Shown: positions 45,312 to 55,008, counted from the stretch's first letter. The stretch is DNA of 64,000 nucleotides from Sphingobacterium sp. UBA2700 (GCA_002354335.1 DELI01000025.1:21322-85321), one strand, 5' to 3'. Notes: generated by a model from the sequence alone, not told the origin. Translations and numbers: made by a program.

Positions 45312-46331
45312 TTAATCAGCGTCGATGGCTGCATAGAAGTTTTCGACGCGTTTTTCTAGGTCGGCAATGATTGCACCGGCGAAATCTTTCTTACCCAGCT
45401 TTATGGCATGGTAAAGTGCGCCGGGACTGAATACATTGACTTCCATAATTTTATCCCCTACGATATCTAAACCGACTAAATACATGTTGTCATTCTTTAA
45501 GGTCAGTGATACTTGTTTTGTCAGGTTCAGGATATCTTCGGTTATTTCGGCAGCTTGCGCCGTTGCGCCCTGATGGATATTGCTACGGATCTCATTTTCC
45601 GGTTGAACGCGTTGTACCGCAGCATAAACGCCATCAACAACAAGGGGCTCTCCGTCCAACATAAAGAAACGAATATCGCCTTTATGAGCTTCAGGAAGGT
45701 ACTCCTGCGCAATAACATAACCATCACGGGCAATGGCTTCAACAGTTTGCTTCAAGTTTTGTCGCTCATCATATTTTATCATAAAGACATTCTTTCCGCC
45801 AGAGCCTTTCAATGGTTTAAGGATGATTTTATCGTTCTGCTCCTCTAGAAAGCGTAAGATATCCTCGTGATTTCTTGTAACCATGGTCTTTGGACGAACG
45901 CCTTTGGGGAAGTTTTCTAAATATAGCTTGTTATTGGCCTGCACCAGATTATCAGGGTCGTTGATGACGAAACCACCGTTTTTCTTTACCAACTGGGCAA
46001 ACTGTATTCCGCTCGCCGCAGCCCAAGGTCGATTAATCATATCCAAGGTTGGATCGAAGCGAAGCCATAACACCTCCACCGTAGAAAGATCGATTAAAGT
46101 TTTCTTGCTGTCTTTTAGATGCTTCATCAATTTATCGCCGGTATCAATTTGCTGATTGGGCTCCACGACTCTACAGTGAGCTAGCACGCGTTGCTCGTCT
46201 TCATAGACAAAATCAGCAAGCCCAATATACAACACGGTATGACCTCTTTCTAGCGCCTTCAGCGCAAGGATAGTGGTGGTAAATTTTTCCTCTTCCTTAT
46301 GGGTTTGATTTATTAAAAATGCAATTTTCAT
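45312..46331 (-). CDS. ATP-grasp ligase, glutathione synthetase-like
   Basis: A 339-residue protein resembling prokaryotic glutathione synthetase. Seen: pre-ATP-grasp WLRFDPTLDMINRPWAAAS, the ATP loop ILKPLKGSGGKNVFMI, IAQEYLPEAHKGDIRFFMLD and the metal-binding MEVNVFSPG. Such enzymes join an amino acid or peptide to a carboxylate. It is the third gene of an operon with an amidohydrolase and a QEGLA metallopeptidase, and no gamma-glutamylcysteine ligase is near, so the substrate may not be glutathione. Confidence 0.82.
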   Translation of the reverse strand: MKIAFLINQTHKEEEKFTTTILALKALERGHTVLYIGLADFVYEDEQRVLAHCRVVEPNQQIDTGDKLMKHLKDSKKTLIDLSTVEVLWLRFDPTLDMINRPWAAASGIQFAQLVKKNGGFVINDPDNLVQANNKLYLENFPKGVRPKTMVTRNHEDILRFLEEQNDKIILKPLKGSGGKNVFMIKYDERQNLKQTVEAIARDGYVIAQEYLPEAHKGDIRFFMLDGEPLVVDGVYAAVQRVQPENEIRSNIHQGATAQAAEITEDILNLTKQVSLTLKNDNMYLVGLDIVGDKIMEVNVFSPGALYHAIKLGKKDFAGAIIADLEKRVENFYAAIDAD

Positions 46332-46349
46332 ATATACAATCGGATTAGA

Positions 46350-48182
46350 TTATTCAACTAGTTTAAATATGGATCCTTTTTGAGTTACTTCCTGCCATTT
46401 GGGTTTATAGTCGGCAGACATATAGCGTGGTATAACTGCGGGCGGTATGAGAACGCCCCGTTGTAGCAAGTCTTTGATAATCGGTAGGTAATCCTTGCGA
46501 ATTTTACCCATCATCAACAGGTCGACTTCATTTCCTTCTTTGATGTAATTCAACAGTTCGATGATGCCTTTCAGATAGAGTGCATCTTTGGTTAATCCAC
46601 CCCCACGATATACGCGCATGGTTAAGTTAAAAGCTGTTTCGGGAAGAAAAAGATATTGATCGACGAGCATGTCGAAGGTATCGGTGAAGGTATTGCCCAA
46701 TAACATATGGTGAACAGCAATAACGCGCGCAGCAATAATTCGTAGCCTATCGTTGTTCAAACCATTGACGATGTATTCTGACAATACAGCGAGTCCTTCC
46801 TGCAGTTCCTCATAACCCGGTACGCCCAAACTGAACAGGTTGAGTGGCTGCTGTCGTCCGTTGAAGTAAGTAACTACATGAGTGCCGATTTCATGCTGTA
46901 TCAATGCCATCGCCCGTGAGCGGGTCAATTTATACTCCTGACTAATATTTAAGGTTCCACGGTTGACCATGACACCAGATATGTCTTCACGAACGCGAAC
47001 AGGACTATTGAATTCATTATTCTGTTTTTGTAAATATCGTATTTCCTCTCGCGCCATCTTTGCGAAGTCGTTTGCTGAGATAATATCATCCGATTTCTTA
47101 GCAACCTCCTCCGGCTCTGTCATCATTAGGAGCGCCAATGCAGAATTATATAGCTTCTCCGAGACGTTTCCAAATACCTGTAAGCTGCCATGCAGGAAAT
47201 CATCCTTTCCACGATCGGCAAGCATAGTAATCATAGAATCGAGCTCGGCACGCTTATCCCGAAAGATGTAGGCCATCGTTGGGTCGTATATATCCTCAAT
47301 GCGAAGGTTGTAAAGTCTGCGTTTTACGAGATCTGGATCAACGTGCATGGGTCGATACAGGAACTTCGGTGCTTTCCAGAACTTGTCTTTTTTAAACTGC
47401 AACCAAGCTTCGTGTGCATTGAGCGGAGTAACCATGAGCAGGAAGTCGAACTTCTTCGTCTCCTGCGCCAATGCCTGATCAATTTCTACCATTAATGGGG
47501 TCAATTCCTGATGCACATTAATTCGCTGAGCAGTGGCATTCAGATGCGTATAGACCCTTAGGAATTCAAAAAAAAGACGGGAAAGCGACTTCGCCAAAGA
47601 CTCTCTGTAAATCCGCATTAATAGAGGAAGCACGTTGTCGGCATCGTCGAGGTAGTTTTGTTTGATGGAGATCCCCATAAGCAAGATCTGCTTGTTTTGC
47701 AGCTCCTTTTTAGAAAACAATTGCTTTGTTTCCGGCGGGTGGGGGATATGTTGATCCTTTTCGATACCAACCCTGATTTCAGGCGCCTCTAAGCGAATGT
47801 TTTTTTCGAGGTATTCCGCTAGGGGTAACAGGTCTTTTTGTGCTACATGGACTTCTATATCGTCTTTCTGGCTATCTTCGGCAATCCATACCTCAATAAG
47901 CAGGCATGCACCGAATTCCTCAGCGAGCTTCTGCGCAATGGGGCGTATCCATTCTTCCAATGGAAAACCCGAGGACTTGCAGACAATACTTGCATTCTCA
48001 GTCTTTGCCAAGTCAACGAGCATTTTATCGCGCTTCTCCATCTCGGGAACCCGATATATAAAAATATAAGGTACGATCTTGTTGAAGATAAACTTTCCAA
48101 CATTTGGAATTTGATAATGAATAGCCGATCGCTTGTTGATAGCGTTTAGAATCCTTTGCAGTGGTTTATTCTTTTCGGTCAT
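46350..48182 (-). CDS. QEGLA-motif metallopeptidase, DUF1704 / tyrosine carboxypeptidase-like
   Basis: A 610-residue protein of the family named flavohemoglobin expression-modulating QEGLA motif protein (DUF1704). Seen: HEIGTH (H430, H435) as zinc ligands and the family motif ELQEGLAVLSEY about 30 residues later. Eukaryotic relatives (MATCAP) are tubulin tyrosine carboxypeptidases, so a carboxypeptidase-like action is plausible. The N-terminal 200 residues are a separate region. ATG 48182 is chosen; a TTG two codons upstream is less likely. It overlaps the upstream amidohydrolase gene by 17 bases. Confidence 0.83.
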   Translation of the reverse strand: MTEKNKPLQRILNAINKRSAIHYQIPNVGKFIFNKIVPYIFIYRVPEMEKRDKMLVDLAKTENASIVCKSSGFPLEEWIRPIAQKLAEEFGACLLIEVWIAEDSQKDDIEVHVAQKDLLPLAEYLEKNIRLEAPEIRVGIEKDQHIPHPPETKQLFSKKELQNKQILLMGISIKQNYLDDADNVLPLLMRIYRESLAKSLSRLFFEFLRVYTHLNATAQRINVHQELTPLMVEIDQALAQETKKFDFLLMVTPLNAHEAWLQFKKDKFWKAPKFLYRPMHVDPDLVKRRLYNLRIEDIYDPTMAYIFRDKRAELDSMITMLADRGKDDFLHGSLQVFGNVSEKLYNSALALLMMTEPEEVAKKSDDIISANDFAKMAREEIRYLQKQNNEFNSPVRVREDISGVMVNRGTLNISQEYKLTRSRAMALIQHEIGTHVVTYFNGRQQPLNLFSLGVPGYEELQEGLAVLSEYIVNGLNNDRLRIIAARVIAVHHMLLGNTFTDTFDMLVDQYLFLPETAFNLTMRVYRGGGLTKDALYLKGIIELLNYIKEGNEVDLLMMGKIRKDYLPIIKDLLQRGVLIPPAVIPRYMSADYKPKWQEVTQKGSIFKLVE

Positions 48183-48951
48183 TGTCAAAATAATTCGTTA
48201 GATTTTTCAACGTGTTTAGTAACAGTTGCTTGCAGGCTGTAATTTTGCTGGGGTCTGGAACACCCGTCCATTCATCCATAAAGTCTTTTCGGAACTCTAT
48301 GGATATCACGCAACCCGACTGCCCATATTGGCTGTTAAGGTGTTGATTGAGATAACCTCCCTTAAATTTAACGTTTTCTCGTATATCAATTGTCTCCCCC
48401 TCAAGGGTTTCTTTCTGAAAAGTTTCGCTGAATAGGTCGATGACGTGTCGCCACTTGGGTTGGATAAATGCTGTGCCCAGATTTATCTGCGGATTAGCTT
48501 CTTTATCGATTTCCTCTGCGGGACCTTCGCGCTTTGCATTGTAACTATGGATATCAAAGATGAAAAAGAAGCCATATCGATCAATGGTACTTTGTATCAA
48601 TGCTTCTATTTCCTGATAGATCATCGCATGTTCTTTTCGAAGGCGGTTCACCGCCGCGTCGGGCAGCTGGTTCCATACATGCAATCCCCAGGCCTGCTCC
48701 GGCGTCAGGTAGATTGCATTTTCTAAATTTCTATTGATATCCAATTGAAACCTGGAGCTCCCAACGATGAATTGGTTGATGGGTAATTCCGCCATTGCCG
48801 CGGTAAACGGATCTTCTTCGCGAAGACGTTCTGTTTCCGACAGCCGCATATACGGCATCAGCTCTTCTTCAATTTGATGCCCATCATGTATGGCAAAAGC
48901 CCAAAAAGGACTATCAACTCGGTTGATATGATATTTCGTCATTTGATTCAT
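48166..48951 (-). CDS. N-formylglutamate amidohydrolase-family protein
   Basis: A 261-residue protein of the FGase (HutG) family. Seen: AIHDGH at the start, DINRN, FFFIFDIHSYNAKREGP, and IEFRKDFMDEW late in the sequence, with His, Asp and Glu suitable for zinc binding. It is the first gene of an operon with a QEGLA peptidase and an ATP-grasp enzyme. No histidine-degradation genes are nearby, so a role in hydrolysing an amide of a modified peptide or small molecule is more likely than histidine use. Confidence 0.8.
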   Translation of the reverse strand: MNQMTKYHINRVDSPFWAFAIHDGHQIEEELMPYMRLSETERLREEDPFTAAMAELPINQFIVGSSRFQLDINRNLENAIYLTPEQAWGLHVWNQLPDAAVNRLRKEHAMIYQEIEALIQSTIDRYGFFFIFDIHSYNAKREGPAEEIDKEANPQINLGTAFIQPKWRHVIDLFSETFQKETLEGETIDIRENVKFKGGYLNQHLNSQYGQSGCVISIEFRKDFMDEWTGVPDPSKITACKQLLLNTLKNLTNYFDNDRKE

Positions 48952-49089
48952 ACGTGTTTTTATTGGAAATGCCCGTAATGTTTAAACAGCTAAATAGGGG
49001 AATGGTTTGTCTATTAAAAAAATAGAACAATATACTAGCAGCTGTGTTCATACGTTGTAAAGGTATAACCAATTAAAAAGGAGGTTGTT

Positions 49090-49536
49090 ATGAACCTAAT
49101 CGAACGCATTGAGCATTGGGGTGATGCACATCACCCTCGCTGGATAGACTTCGTCCGCATTTCCCTGGGACTGGTCATCTTCGCAAAAGGAGTTAGCTTT
49201 ATCATGGACAGAGATTCCGTCGCATCGCTAATCGAACAAACACATTTTCAATTGTCTATTTGGTCGGCAGTACATTATGTGGTGTTTGCACATATTGTGG
49301 GTGGGATTTTTATTATTCTTGGTCTCCGGACGAGACTTGCCGTGGCCTTACAAATCCCAATTCTGATTGGGGCTGTTTTCTTTGTGAATATTACAAAGGG
49401 ATTTAGCTTTCTAAATTCAGAGTTTTGGCTTTCCTTAGTGGTACTAATGCTGTTGATCTATTTTTTCATCGTAGGGTCTGGGCCGATGTCCTTAGACAAG
49501 GAAATGGATAAACCGGGGTATAAGCGAAGAATCTAA
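49090..49536 (+). CDS. DoxX-like membrane protein
   Basis: A 148-residue protein with four membrane helices in the DoxX/SURF4-like layout: RISLGLVIFAKGVSFIM, HIVGGIFIILGLRTRLAV, then a helix with GAVFFVNITKG and a last helix. It is preceded by a strong AAGGAGG ribosome site, rare in this phylum. The exact role is unknown; relatives are linked to redox and respiratory functions. Confidence 0.8.
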   Translation: MNLIERIEHWGDAHHPRWIDFVRISLGLVIFAKGVSFIMDRDSVASLIEQTHFQLSIWSAVHYVVFAHIVGGIFIILGLRTRLAVALQIPILIGAVFFVNITKGFSFLNSEFWLSLVVLMLLIYFFIVGSGPMSLDKEMDKPGYKRRI

Positions 49537-49564
49537 GCCGGTTTACTGCTGATTTAAGGTTGAC

Positions 49565-50275
49565 TTAAACGAGGTCGAATGCGATTGCGAATTTCAGGAA
49601 TGCTGCAAAGGTTTTGCAGTCGAGTTTCTGTATTATGTTTTTTCTGTGTGTATTCACCGTATGAACGGAAACGAATAGGCTGTCGGCAATTTCTTTTGAT
49701 GAGGCGCCATTCGCAATAAAGCGAATAATTTCTTTTTCGCGTTTCGTTAATGCCGCATATTGGCGATAATGCTGCTTAACAAAATCATGATCGTCAAGAA
49801 CTTTATTTACTTTATTCACCATATTGCCACAACCTTCAATTGGCGTCGCAATAATCATTAGCTGGTCGGCGAGTTTGTGGTTTTCGGGATTTTGAACGAG
49901 TTTGCAAATAGTATAGAACCATTTAAACTCCACTTCGTTATGAAGTTTTACCTGTTGAAAAAAGGAGTATTGTTGATTTGGGTCTTTCTCTGAGATATAT
50001 TGTTGCAATCCTGAAACACATTGCTCAACCTCTTCTTTCACAAAGTACTTCTCATAATAGGCGAGGCCCAGCTGATTAATTTCTTCGACAGAAGTCCCTA
50101 AAAGGTTACAACCAAACTCACTCATATAGCTTACCCGAACCGGTGTATCGTCTATAATATCATGCATCATGATAGCGGCAGGAATTTGCTCCCCAATTTC
50201 TTCGATATTCAATTTAGCGCTTGACATCCCCTTTCCTAGAGAGGCGATACGTCCGGCTATTGCGTAGCTGAGCAT
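49565..50275 (-). CDS. LuxR-family regulator with PAS-like sensor
   Basis: A 236-residue protein. The N-terminal 150 residues look like a PAS-type domain (MMHDIIDDTPVRVSYMSEFG). The C-terminus has a GerE/LuxR helix-turn-helix: LTKREKEIIRFIANGASSKE then VSVHTVNTHRKNII. It has no receiver domain, so it is not a response regulator. An in-frame ATG at 50227 is an alternative and perhaps better start. Its target is unknown; the copper operon is a same-strand neighbour about 240 bases upstream. Confidence 0.85.
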   Translation of the reverse strand: MLSYAIAGRIASLGKGMSSAKLNIEEIGEQIPAAIMMHDIIDDTPVRVSYMSEFGCNLLGTSVEEINQLGLAYYEKYFVKEEVEQCVSGLQQYISEKDPNQQYSFFQQVKLHNEVEFKWFYTICKLVQNPENHKLADQLMIIATPIEGCGNMVNKVNKVLDDHDFVKQHYRQYAALTKREKEIIRFIANGASSKEIADSLFVSVHTVNTHRKNIIQKLDCKTFAAFLKFAIAFDLV

Positions 50276-50467
50276 GGTTTGGATATAAATTTTACTTCGG
50301 GTTAATTAATTTGTTAATGTAAATCTAAGGTGCTTTTTTAGTCAGGACAATATATTTTATCAAAATACCTAAAATGTGGTATATGCTTTTGGTATTCGAG
50401 AGAATAGCAGCTTGTAGGATAGAAAGGGCAGCTAGGCTGTTGAGCCTATTCATTTTCGGAACGACAT

Positions 50468-50508
50468 AACATAGTGAAGCCGCCCTGAAAAGGCGGCCTC
50501 GCTATGTT
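50468..50508. other. long imperfect hairpin after the multicopper oxidase gene
   Basis: AACATAGTGAAGCCGCC pairs with GGCGGCCTCGCTATGTT with one mismatch and one G-T pair, and a 7-base loop. It lies 11 bases after the oxidase stop. There is no T tract on either strand, so it may protect the mRNA end rather than terminate. Confidence 0.55.
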
Positions 50509-50518
50509 TATGGAACTA

Positions 50519-52870
50519 TTAGTAGTTAAGAGACAGTCCGACCCCGAATCCCATATCAGAGTCGTAATGCGTTCGAACACCGACGTGGCGAGTAATGATA
50601 TATCTTAGATCGGCCATATATTCCTTATCGGAGTTGACCATAAATCCACCCCTCAATCTTTTGGAGAGTGGAATATCTTCACGCATAAGCTGTAGCCTCA
50701 CATTTCCATCGTGGTAGAGCTCGGCTTGAAAGCGTATCAACATCGGCAAGGTATAAACAAAGCCCGCCGAGAAGAGCGCTCTTTCATTTTTACTGTTCGT
50801 TTGCCCGAAGATATTGGTCTCGGGGCCATGCTCTTTCATGTTTCTATAGCGCCAGTCGAATCCAATAAATGGCATAAACCATTGCATGCGATCTACGAAG
50901 CGCCCTAAATGGGTTTCTACTTCATAACCATGCATATCCTGGTAGCCCAATCTCCATTCGGAGGTTAACTGCCAGCGCGCATTATGCAGCATGAGTTCGC
51001 CATCATTTCCATTGGTTGCAAAGTCGTTTTGAATCATAAAATGTGGCATGTTGCTCTCGTGCTGAAGCATGCGATAGACTTTTTCCTTGTTCGGTAGTTT
51101 CGGGTTATCAGGCTGTCCTTCGGTGCTGAACACCCTGTTCATGCCCGCCATCATGTGGTATAGAATATGGCAATGGAAGAACCAGTCGCCATGTACATTC
51201 GATTCGAATTCGATGGTATCTGTCTCCATCGGCATAATGTCCAACACATTTTTTAGTGGCGCGTAATCTCCCTGTCCATTCAACACACGAAAGTCATGAC
51301 CATGCAGGTGCATAGGATGGCGCATCATGGAATTGTTGTATAAGATAATTCGCAGGGCTTCTCCTTTTTTGATAGGGATTTTGTCAACTTCGGACAGCAC
51401 TTTATTGTCTAAACTCCACACATAGCGGCTCATATTCCCAGTCAATTCAAACTTCAGCTCTCTAACCGGGGTTCCTTCTGGAAATTTAGTTGAATGGGGC
51501 GAGCGCAGCATTCCGTAATTTAAAGTGACAATATCGCTGTTTTGATGTTGCGCATGTGGGGCCGCCGTGCCAGACTGCCCATGCTTTGTCATATTTTGAT
51601 GGCCAGTATGCGCCTCTTTTTGCTTCCCATGATTCATTCCTTGATGCTCCTGATGAGCTTTGTCCTCTTTCTTCTCAGCTGAGGAATGATCCATGTTCTG
51701 ATGATCTCCATGCTGCATAGCTTTCCCCTCCATTTCTGGATACATGACGCTGTTCATATCCATGCGCTGCATAGACATCTTCATCCCCATATCGTCCAGA
51801 TCGCCGTTCATCTTCATCATGTCGTTCATCATTTTCATCCCCTCGAAGTACTTCAACTTGGGAAGTGGAGCGACCAATTGTTTAACGCCCGAACCCAGGT
51901 AAATTGATGCATTTTTTGTTCTGTCCTCTGCTGTCGCCATAAACTCATAGGCGAAACCATCCTCCGGAATCTCAACGACGACATCGTATGTCTCGGAAAC
52001 TGCGATCAACAGCCTATCAACTTTAACGGGCTCAACATCATTTCCATCATTCGCTACTACCGTAATCTTTCCTCCAGCGTAGGTTAACCAGAAGTAGGAG
52101 GATGCTCCCGCGTTGATAACGCGCAGCCTGACCTTATCGCCCGCTTTGAAATCTGATAGCAACTGTTCGCTGCTGCCATTAATGAGAAAGCGGTCGTAGT
52201 AGACATCGCTGACATCCATCGCTAGCATGCGCTTCCATTCATTGGTTACTTTAGTCTTAAAGTGACCTTCTTTGATGGCTTCTGCATAACTCTGTGTCGC
52301 GTTCTTTTTAATAGCAAACCAATCATTGGCATTGTGCAGCATGCGATGTACATTGTCGGGATTGAGGTCTGTCCATTCGCTTAGTATAATGGGAATGGTA
52401 GGCAGATCGTCAATGCCTTTGCGATTGTACTGATCATCTTCGCGCTTTTTCAGAATCATAGCACCATACATCCCAATCTGCTCCTGCATGCCGGTATGGC
52501 TATGATACCAATGGGTGCCGTTTTGAATAATCGGGAATCGGTAAATGTAAGTGCTCTTTGGTTTTATTGGCATCTGTGTGAGGAACGGCACGCCGTCTTC
52601 GGGGTTGGGAAGATAGACGCCATGCCAGTGCATCGAGGTGGGCTCGTCCATTTCGTTATGCACGTGGATCTCCGCTGTGTCGCCCTCGGTAAAGGTCAGC
52701 GTAGGCATGGGGATCATCCCATTGACCGCAATAGCGCGCTTCTCCTTGCCACTATAATTGACCAGTGTATCCTTCACATACAAGTCGTACCTGATAACCT
52801 TTTGCGCCATAGCGGAAAAGCTGAAAAGTAGGAGTATGCTAAGGATGTTATATATTCTTAGCTTTTTCAT
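50519..52870 (-). CDS. multicopper oxidase (CopA-like) with C-terminal barrel-like domain
   Basis: A 783-residue protein with a signal peptide (ILSILLLFSFSAMAQ). All copper sites are seen: HWHGVYLP, HWYHSHTG, HPMHLHGHDF and HCHILYHMMAGM. A Met/His-rich segment (about 345-455) is typical of copper- and silver-handling oxidases. The last 180 residues resemble CopB-type outer membrane proteins: alternating strands, RYIITRHVGVRTHYDSDMGF and a terminal Tyr. Probably oxidises Cu(I) to Cu(II) in the periplasm. Last gene of the copper operon. Confidence 0.87.
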   Translation of the reverse strand: MKKLRIYNILSILLLFSFSAMAQKVIRYDLYVKDTLVNYSGKEKRAIAVNGMIPMPTLTFTEGDTAEIHVHNEMDEPTSMHWHGVYLPNPEDGVPFLTQMPIKPKSTYIYRFPIIQNGTHWYHSHTGMQEQIGMYGAMILKKREDDQYNRKGIDDLPTIPIILSEWTDLNPDNVHRMLHNANDWFAIKKNATQSYAEAIKEGHFKTKVTNEWKRMLAMDVSDVYYDRFLINGSSEQLLSDFKAGDKVRLRVINAGASSYFWLTYAGGKITVVANDGNDVEPVKVDRLLIAVSETYDVVVEIPEDGFAYEFMATAEDRTKNASIYLGSGVKQLVAPLPKLKYFEGMKMMNDMMKMNGDLDDMGMKMSMQRMDMNSVMYPEMEGKAMQHGDHQNMDHSSAEKKEDKAHQEHQGMNHGKQKEAHTGHQNMTKHGQSGTAAPHAQHQNSDIVTLNYGMLRSPHSTKFPEGTPVRELKFELTGNMSRYVWSLDNKVLSEVDKIPIKKGEALRIILYNNSMMRHPMHLHGHDFRVLNGQGDYAPLKNVLDIMPMETDTIEFESNVHGDWFFHCHILYHMMAGMNRVFSTEGQPDNPKLPNKEKVYRMLQHESNMPHFMIQNDFATNGNDGELMLHNARWQLTSEWRLGYQDMHGYEVETHLGRFVDRMQWFMPFIGFDWRYRNMKEHGPETNIFGQTNSKNERALFSAGFVYTLPMLIRFQAELYHDGNVRLQLMREDIPLSKRLRGGFMVNSDKEYMADLRYIITRHVGVRTHYDSDMGFGVGLSLNY

Positions 52871-52911
52871 AAAAATCCTTAGAAATAAAATAAATTACCT
52901 GTGCTTTAGTT

Positions 52912-53796
52912 TTAGATTTTTTCTTTTACTTCGCCACAGTTCATCATTTTAGATCCGAAATAAGGATTCTTTATGGCATCTTCTGCACTTAGCCAATAGG
53001 CACCCTTGTTATTGTTTGCCATCGGACAGAATTGCCAATACAATGCGGTTGAAGCCTTTGATGCTTTAGCCAAGGGGTACAGATGATTGGATAATGCCCT
53101 GAAGCTATTACGTTGTTTCGCAATATCGTTGGACTTCTCAATTGCTGTTGCTTCCGTCTGTATTCCCTTCATCACTTTCATCCACACTTCATGTTCCTCG
53201 TGCGCTAGCTTGCCCATTTCAACCTTGCCAACGGATGCGGTTAATGCCTTTGCAGCGGTCGCTGCAGCCTTCGCGTCTGTCGCTACCAAGGCATTCTTCA
53301 CAGCAAGATAGCTCTCGAAAACAGGTGCTAACTGCGTACTTGCGGTTGCAATGTCCTCGTGCTGGCTGTGATCCATATTGGCATGCTCCTTAGCGGAAGC
53401 TTTATGTTGGCTATGATCCATAGCCTGATGTTCACTATGATCAGCTTTGGCTACCGTATGGTCGCGCTCGTACAAGCAACATTCGTGAAGTTTTGCATAC
53501 ACTTCATCCGGCGCACGGAACGTTTGGTTGTCATATCCGGCTTGAGCAATTCTTTTCAGTATGGCTTTTTCAGATGTTTTATCAGGATTGAAAGTAAGAA
53601 CTCCCCGATGGGTATCTTCATTCCATTCAGCTTTGGAGACCTTCGGTTCGTATGCCGCAGCTTCGATAGTTTTCTTGCACATTGCACAGTTGCCGTTGAT
53701 TTCAACTCTGCTCGTTTTTGCGTTCTTAATCTGTGCATTGACAGATAGGGAAGATATAATGATGATAGAGGCTAAAAATGCCTTAAGATTTTTCAT
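52912..53796 (-). CDS. HMA-DUF3347 copper-binding protein
   Basis: A 294-residue secreted protein. A signal peptide (MKNLKAFLASIIIISSLSVNAQ) is followed by a heavy-metal-associated domain with CAMC in NGNCAMCKKTIEAA (about 25-95). A His/Met linker (DHSEHQAMDHSQH repeats) and a DUF3347 domain (about 155-294) with YWQFCPMANNNKGAYWLS follow; the pairs are typical metal-binding sites. It probably binds and delivers copper to the oxidase encoded 41 bases downstream. The ATG at 53796 is preferred to a TTG upstream. Confidence 0.85.
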   Translation of the reverse strand: MKNLKAFLASIIIISSLSVNAQIKNAKTSRVEINGNCAMCKKTIEAAAYEPKVSKAEWNEDTHRGVLTFNPDKTSEKAILKRIAQAGYDNQTFRAPDEVYAKLHECCLYERDHTVAKADHSEHQAMDHSQHKASAKEHANMDHSQHEDIATASTQLAPVFESYLAVKNALVATDAKAAATAAKALTASVGKVEMGKLAHEEHEVWMKVMKGIQTEATAIEKSNDIAKQRNSFRALSNHLYPLAKASKASTALYWQFCPMANNNKGAYWLSAEDAIKNPYFGSKMMNCGEVKEKI

Positions 53797-53873
53797 TTCA
53801 AGTATTTTTAAATAGACAATTGACAAGCATTATTCATGCTTGTATATTAAATAACCAATAAAATAGTAGGTAA

Positions 53874-54263
53874 TTAGGCTATTTTAGGCGGGATAAAAAT
53901 ACTTGAGAACCCATTAGAAACAACAAACTGTTGTATTTCGGTATTTTGGATATTAAGTGTATAGGATGGGATTTCGAATTCGAATAAGAAATTACCAAGC
54001 TGCAAATGCCCAATCATGGGGGTAGCACAACAACATAGTCCTTTGCCGGCACAGCCCATCGGACGCTCAGTCGAACTACTGCTTTCCTTTGAGTGCTCAG
54101 CATCCTCATGACAACAGGTATGCTTTTCAGCTTCCTTCTGTTCAATAGTTTGATGTTCGCAATGTTGTGTCTCCTCTTTTTCATGAGGAGCCTCACAAGC
54201 AACCCCGAGCGATGGAATAAACATCGCAAGCACGAGTAGGCCTATGAGAAACAACGATTTCAT
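53874..54263 (-). CDS. small Cys/His-rich secreted protein of the copper operon
   Basis: A 129-residue protein with a signal peptide (MKSLFLIGLLVLAMFIPSLG) and a mature part rich in Cys, His and Glu: HTCCHEDAEH, GLCCCATP. This composition suggests binding of soft metals such as copper. I do not recognise a family. It is the first gene of the operon with the HMA-DUF3347 protein and the multicopper oxidase, 77 bases upstream of the former. The role as a metal sponge is an inference. Confidence 0.65.
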   Translation of the reverse strand: MKSLFLIGLLVLAMFIPSLGVACEAPHEKEETQHCEHQTIEQKEAEKHTCCHEDAEHSKESSSSTERPMGCAGKGLCCCATPMIGHLQLGNFLFEFEIPSYTLNIQNTEIQQFVVSNGFSSIFIPPKIA

Positions 54264-54313
54264 GTATACAGTAAACAGCGTCTTTTCTAAAAAGTTTTAT
54301 TTGTCTGGCAGAA

Positions 54314-54922
54314 CTACTTTTTTATCAAATTTATAAATAATTCCGAACCCTGCCGCGGTTGAATACTATTGTAGCAAGCCTCCATTTTGTGGATATCGAA
54401 ATAAGCTGCAAAGGCAGGGTGATATTCAGCGATATGCCCACCAAAAGGAGGTCCTTCTTTTTCAAAATCAATATTGAATAATACCCCGACTAATCGTCCG
54501 GATGGTTTTAGCAGCGATGCCATCTTCTGTATGTATTGCGGCCGCAAGCTAGGGTCTATCGCGCAGAAGAAGGTCTGCTCTAGGATCAGATCATACAGTT
54601 CCTCAAGCTCGAAGAAGTTCCCCAATATAACCTTTACCTCAGGATGGTCTTTAAATTTTTCTTGCGCATTAGCCACCGCGATGGGAGCTATGTCGATTAA
54701 GGTAATATTCGAAAATCCCCTAGCTATCAGATAGGAAGCCTCGTAAGCATTTCCACAGCCTGGAATTAGGATAGCGATGTCCTTATCGGTTAGCCCATCA
54801 ATATATTGCGTGAGTGCAGGCGAGGCATAACCTATATCCCAACCCGTCTGTCGATTTTCCCAACGTGCATTCCAGAAAGACTGAGTAGCTTGTGGATCTC
54901 TTAATTCCTTATTCCCTTCCAT
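54314..54922 (-). CDS. SAM-dependent methyltransferase, thiopurine-methyltransferase type
   Basis: A 202-residue protein of the TPMT-like family. Seen: FWNARWENRQTGWDIGYASP, SAM-binding ILIPGCGNAYEASYL, and FCAIDPSLRPQYIQKMASLL. Family members methylate thiols, thiopurines or halides. ATG 54922 is chosen because it starts the domain; the frame upstream to 54997 adds unrelated residues. Not clearly in an operon with the copper genes, though on the same strand. Confidence 0.85.
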   Translation of the reverse strand: MEGNKELRDPQATQSFWNARWENRQTGWDIGYASPALTQYIDGLTDKDIAILIPGCGNAYEASYLIARGFSNITLIDIAPIAVANAQEKFKDHPEVKVILGNFFELEELYDLILEQTFFCAIDPSLRPQYIQKMASLLKPSGRLVGVLFNIDFEKEGPPFGGHIAEYHPAFAAYFDIHKMEACYNSIQPRQGSELFINLIKK

Positions 54923-55008
54923 AGTGACTGATGTTGATGCCAAATTATCAATATTTTGCGAGAAGTAAATCGACCTACTGTCATTTCTTGAACACAAAAA
55001 TGCTGCTA

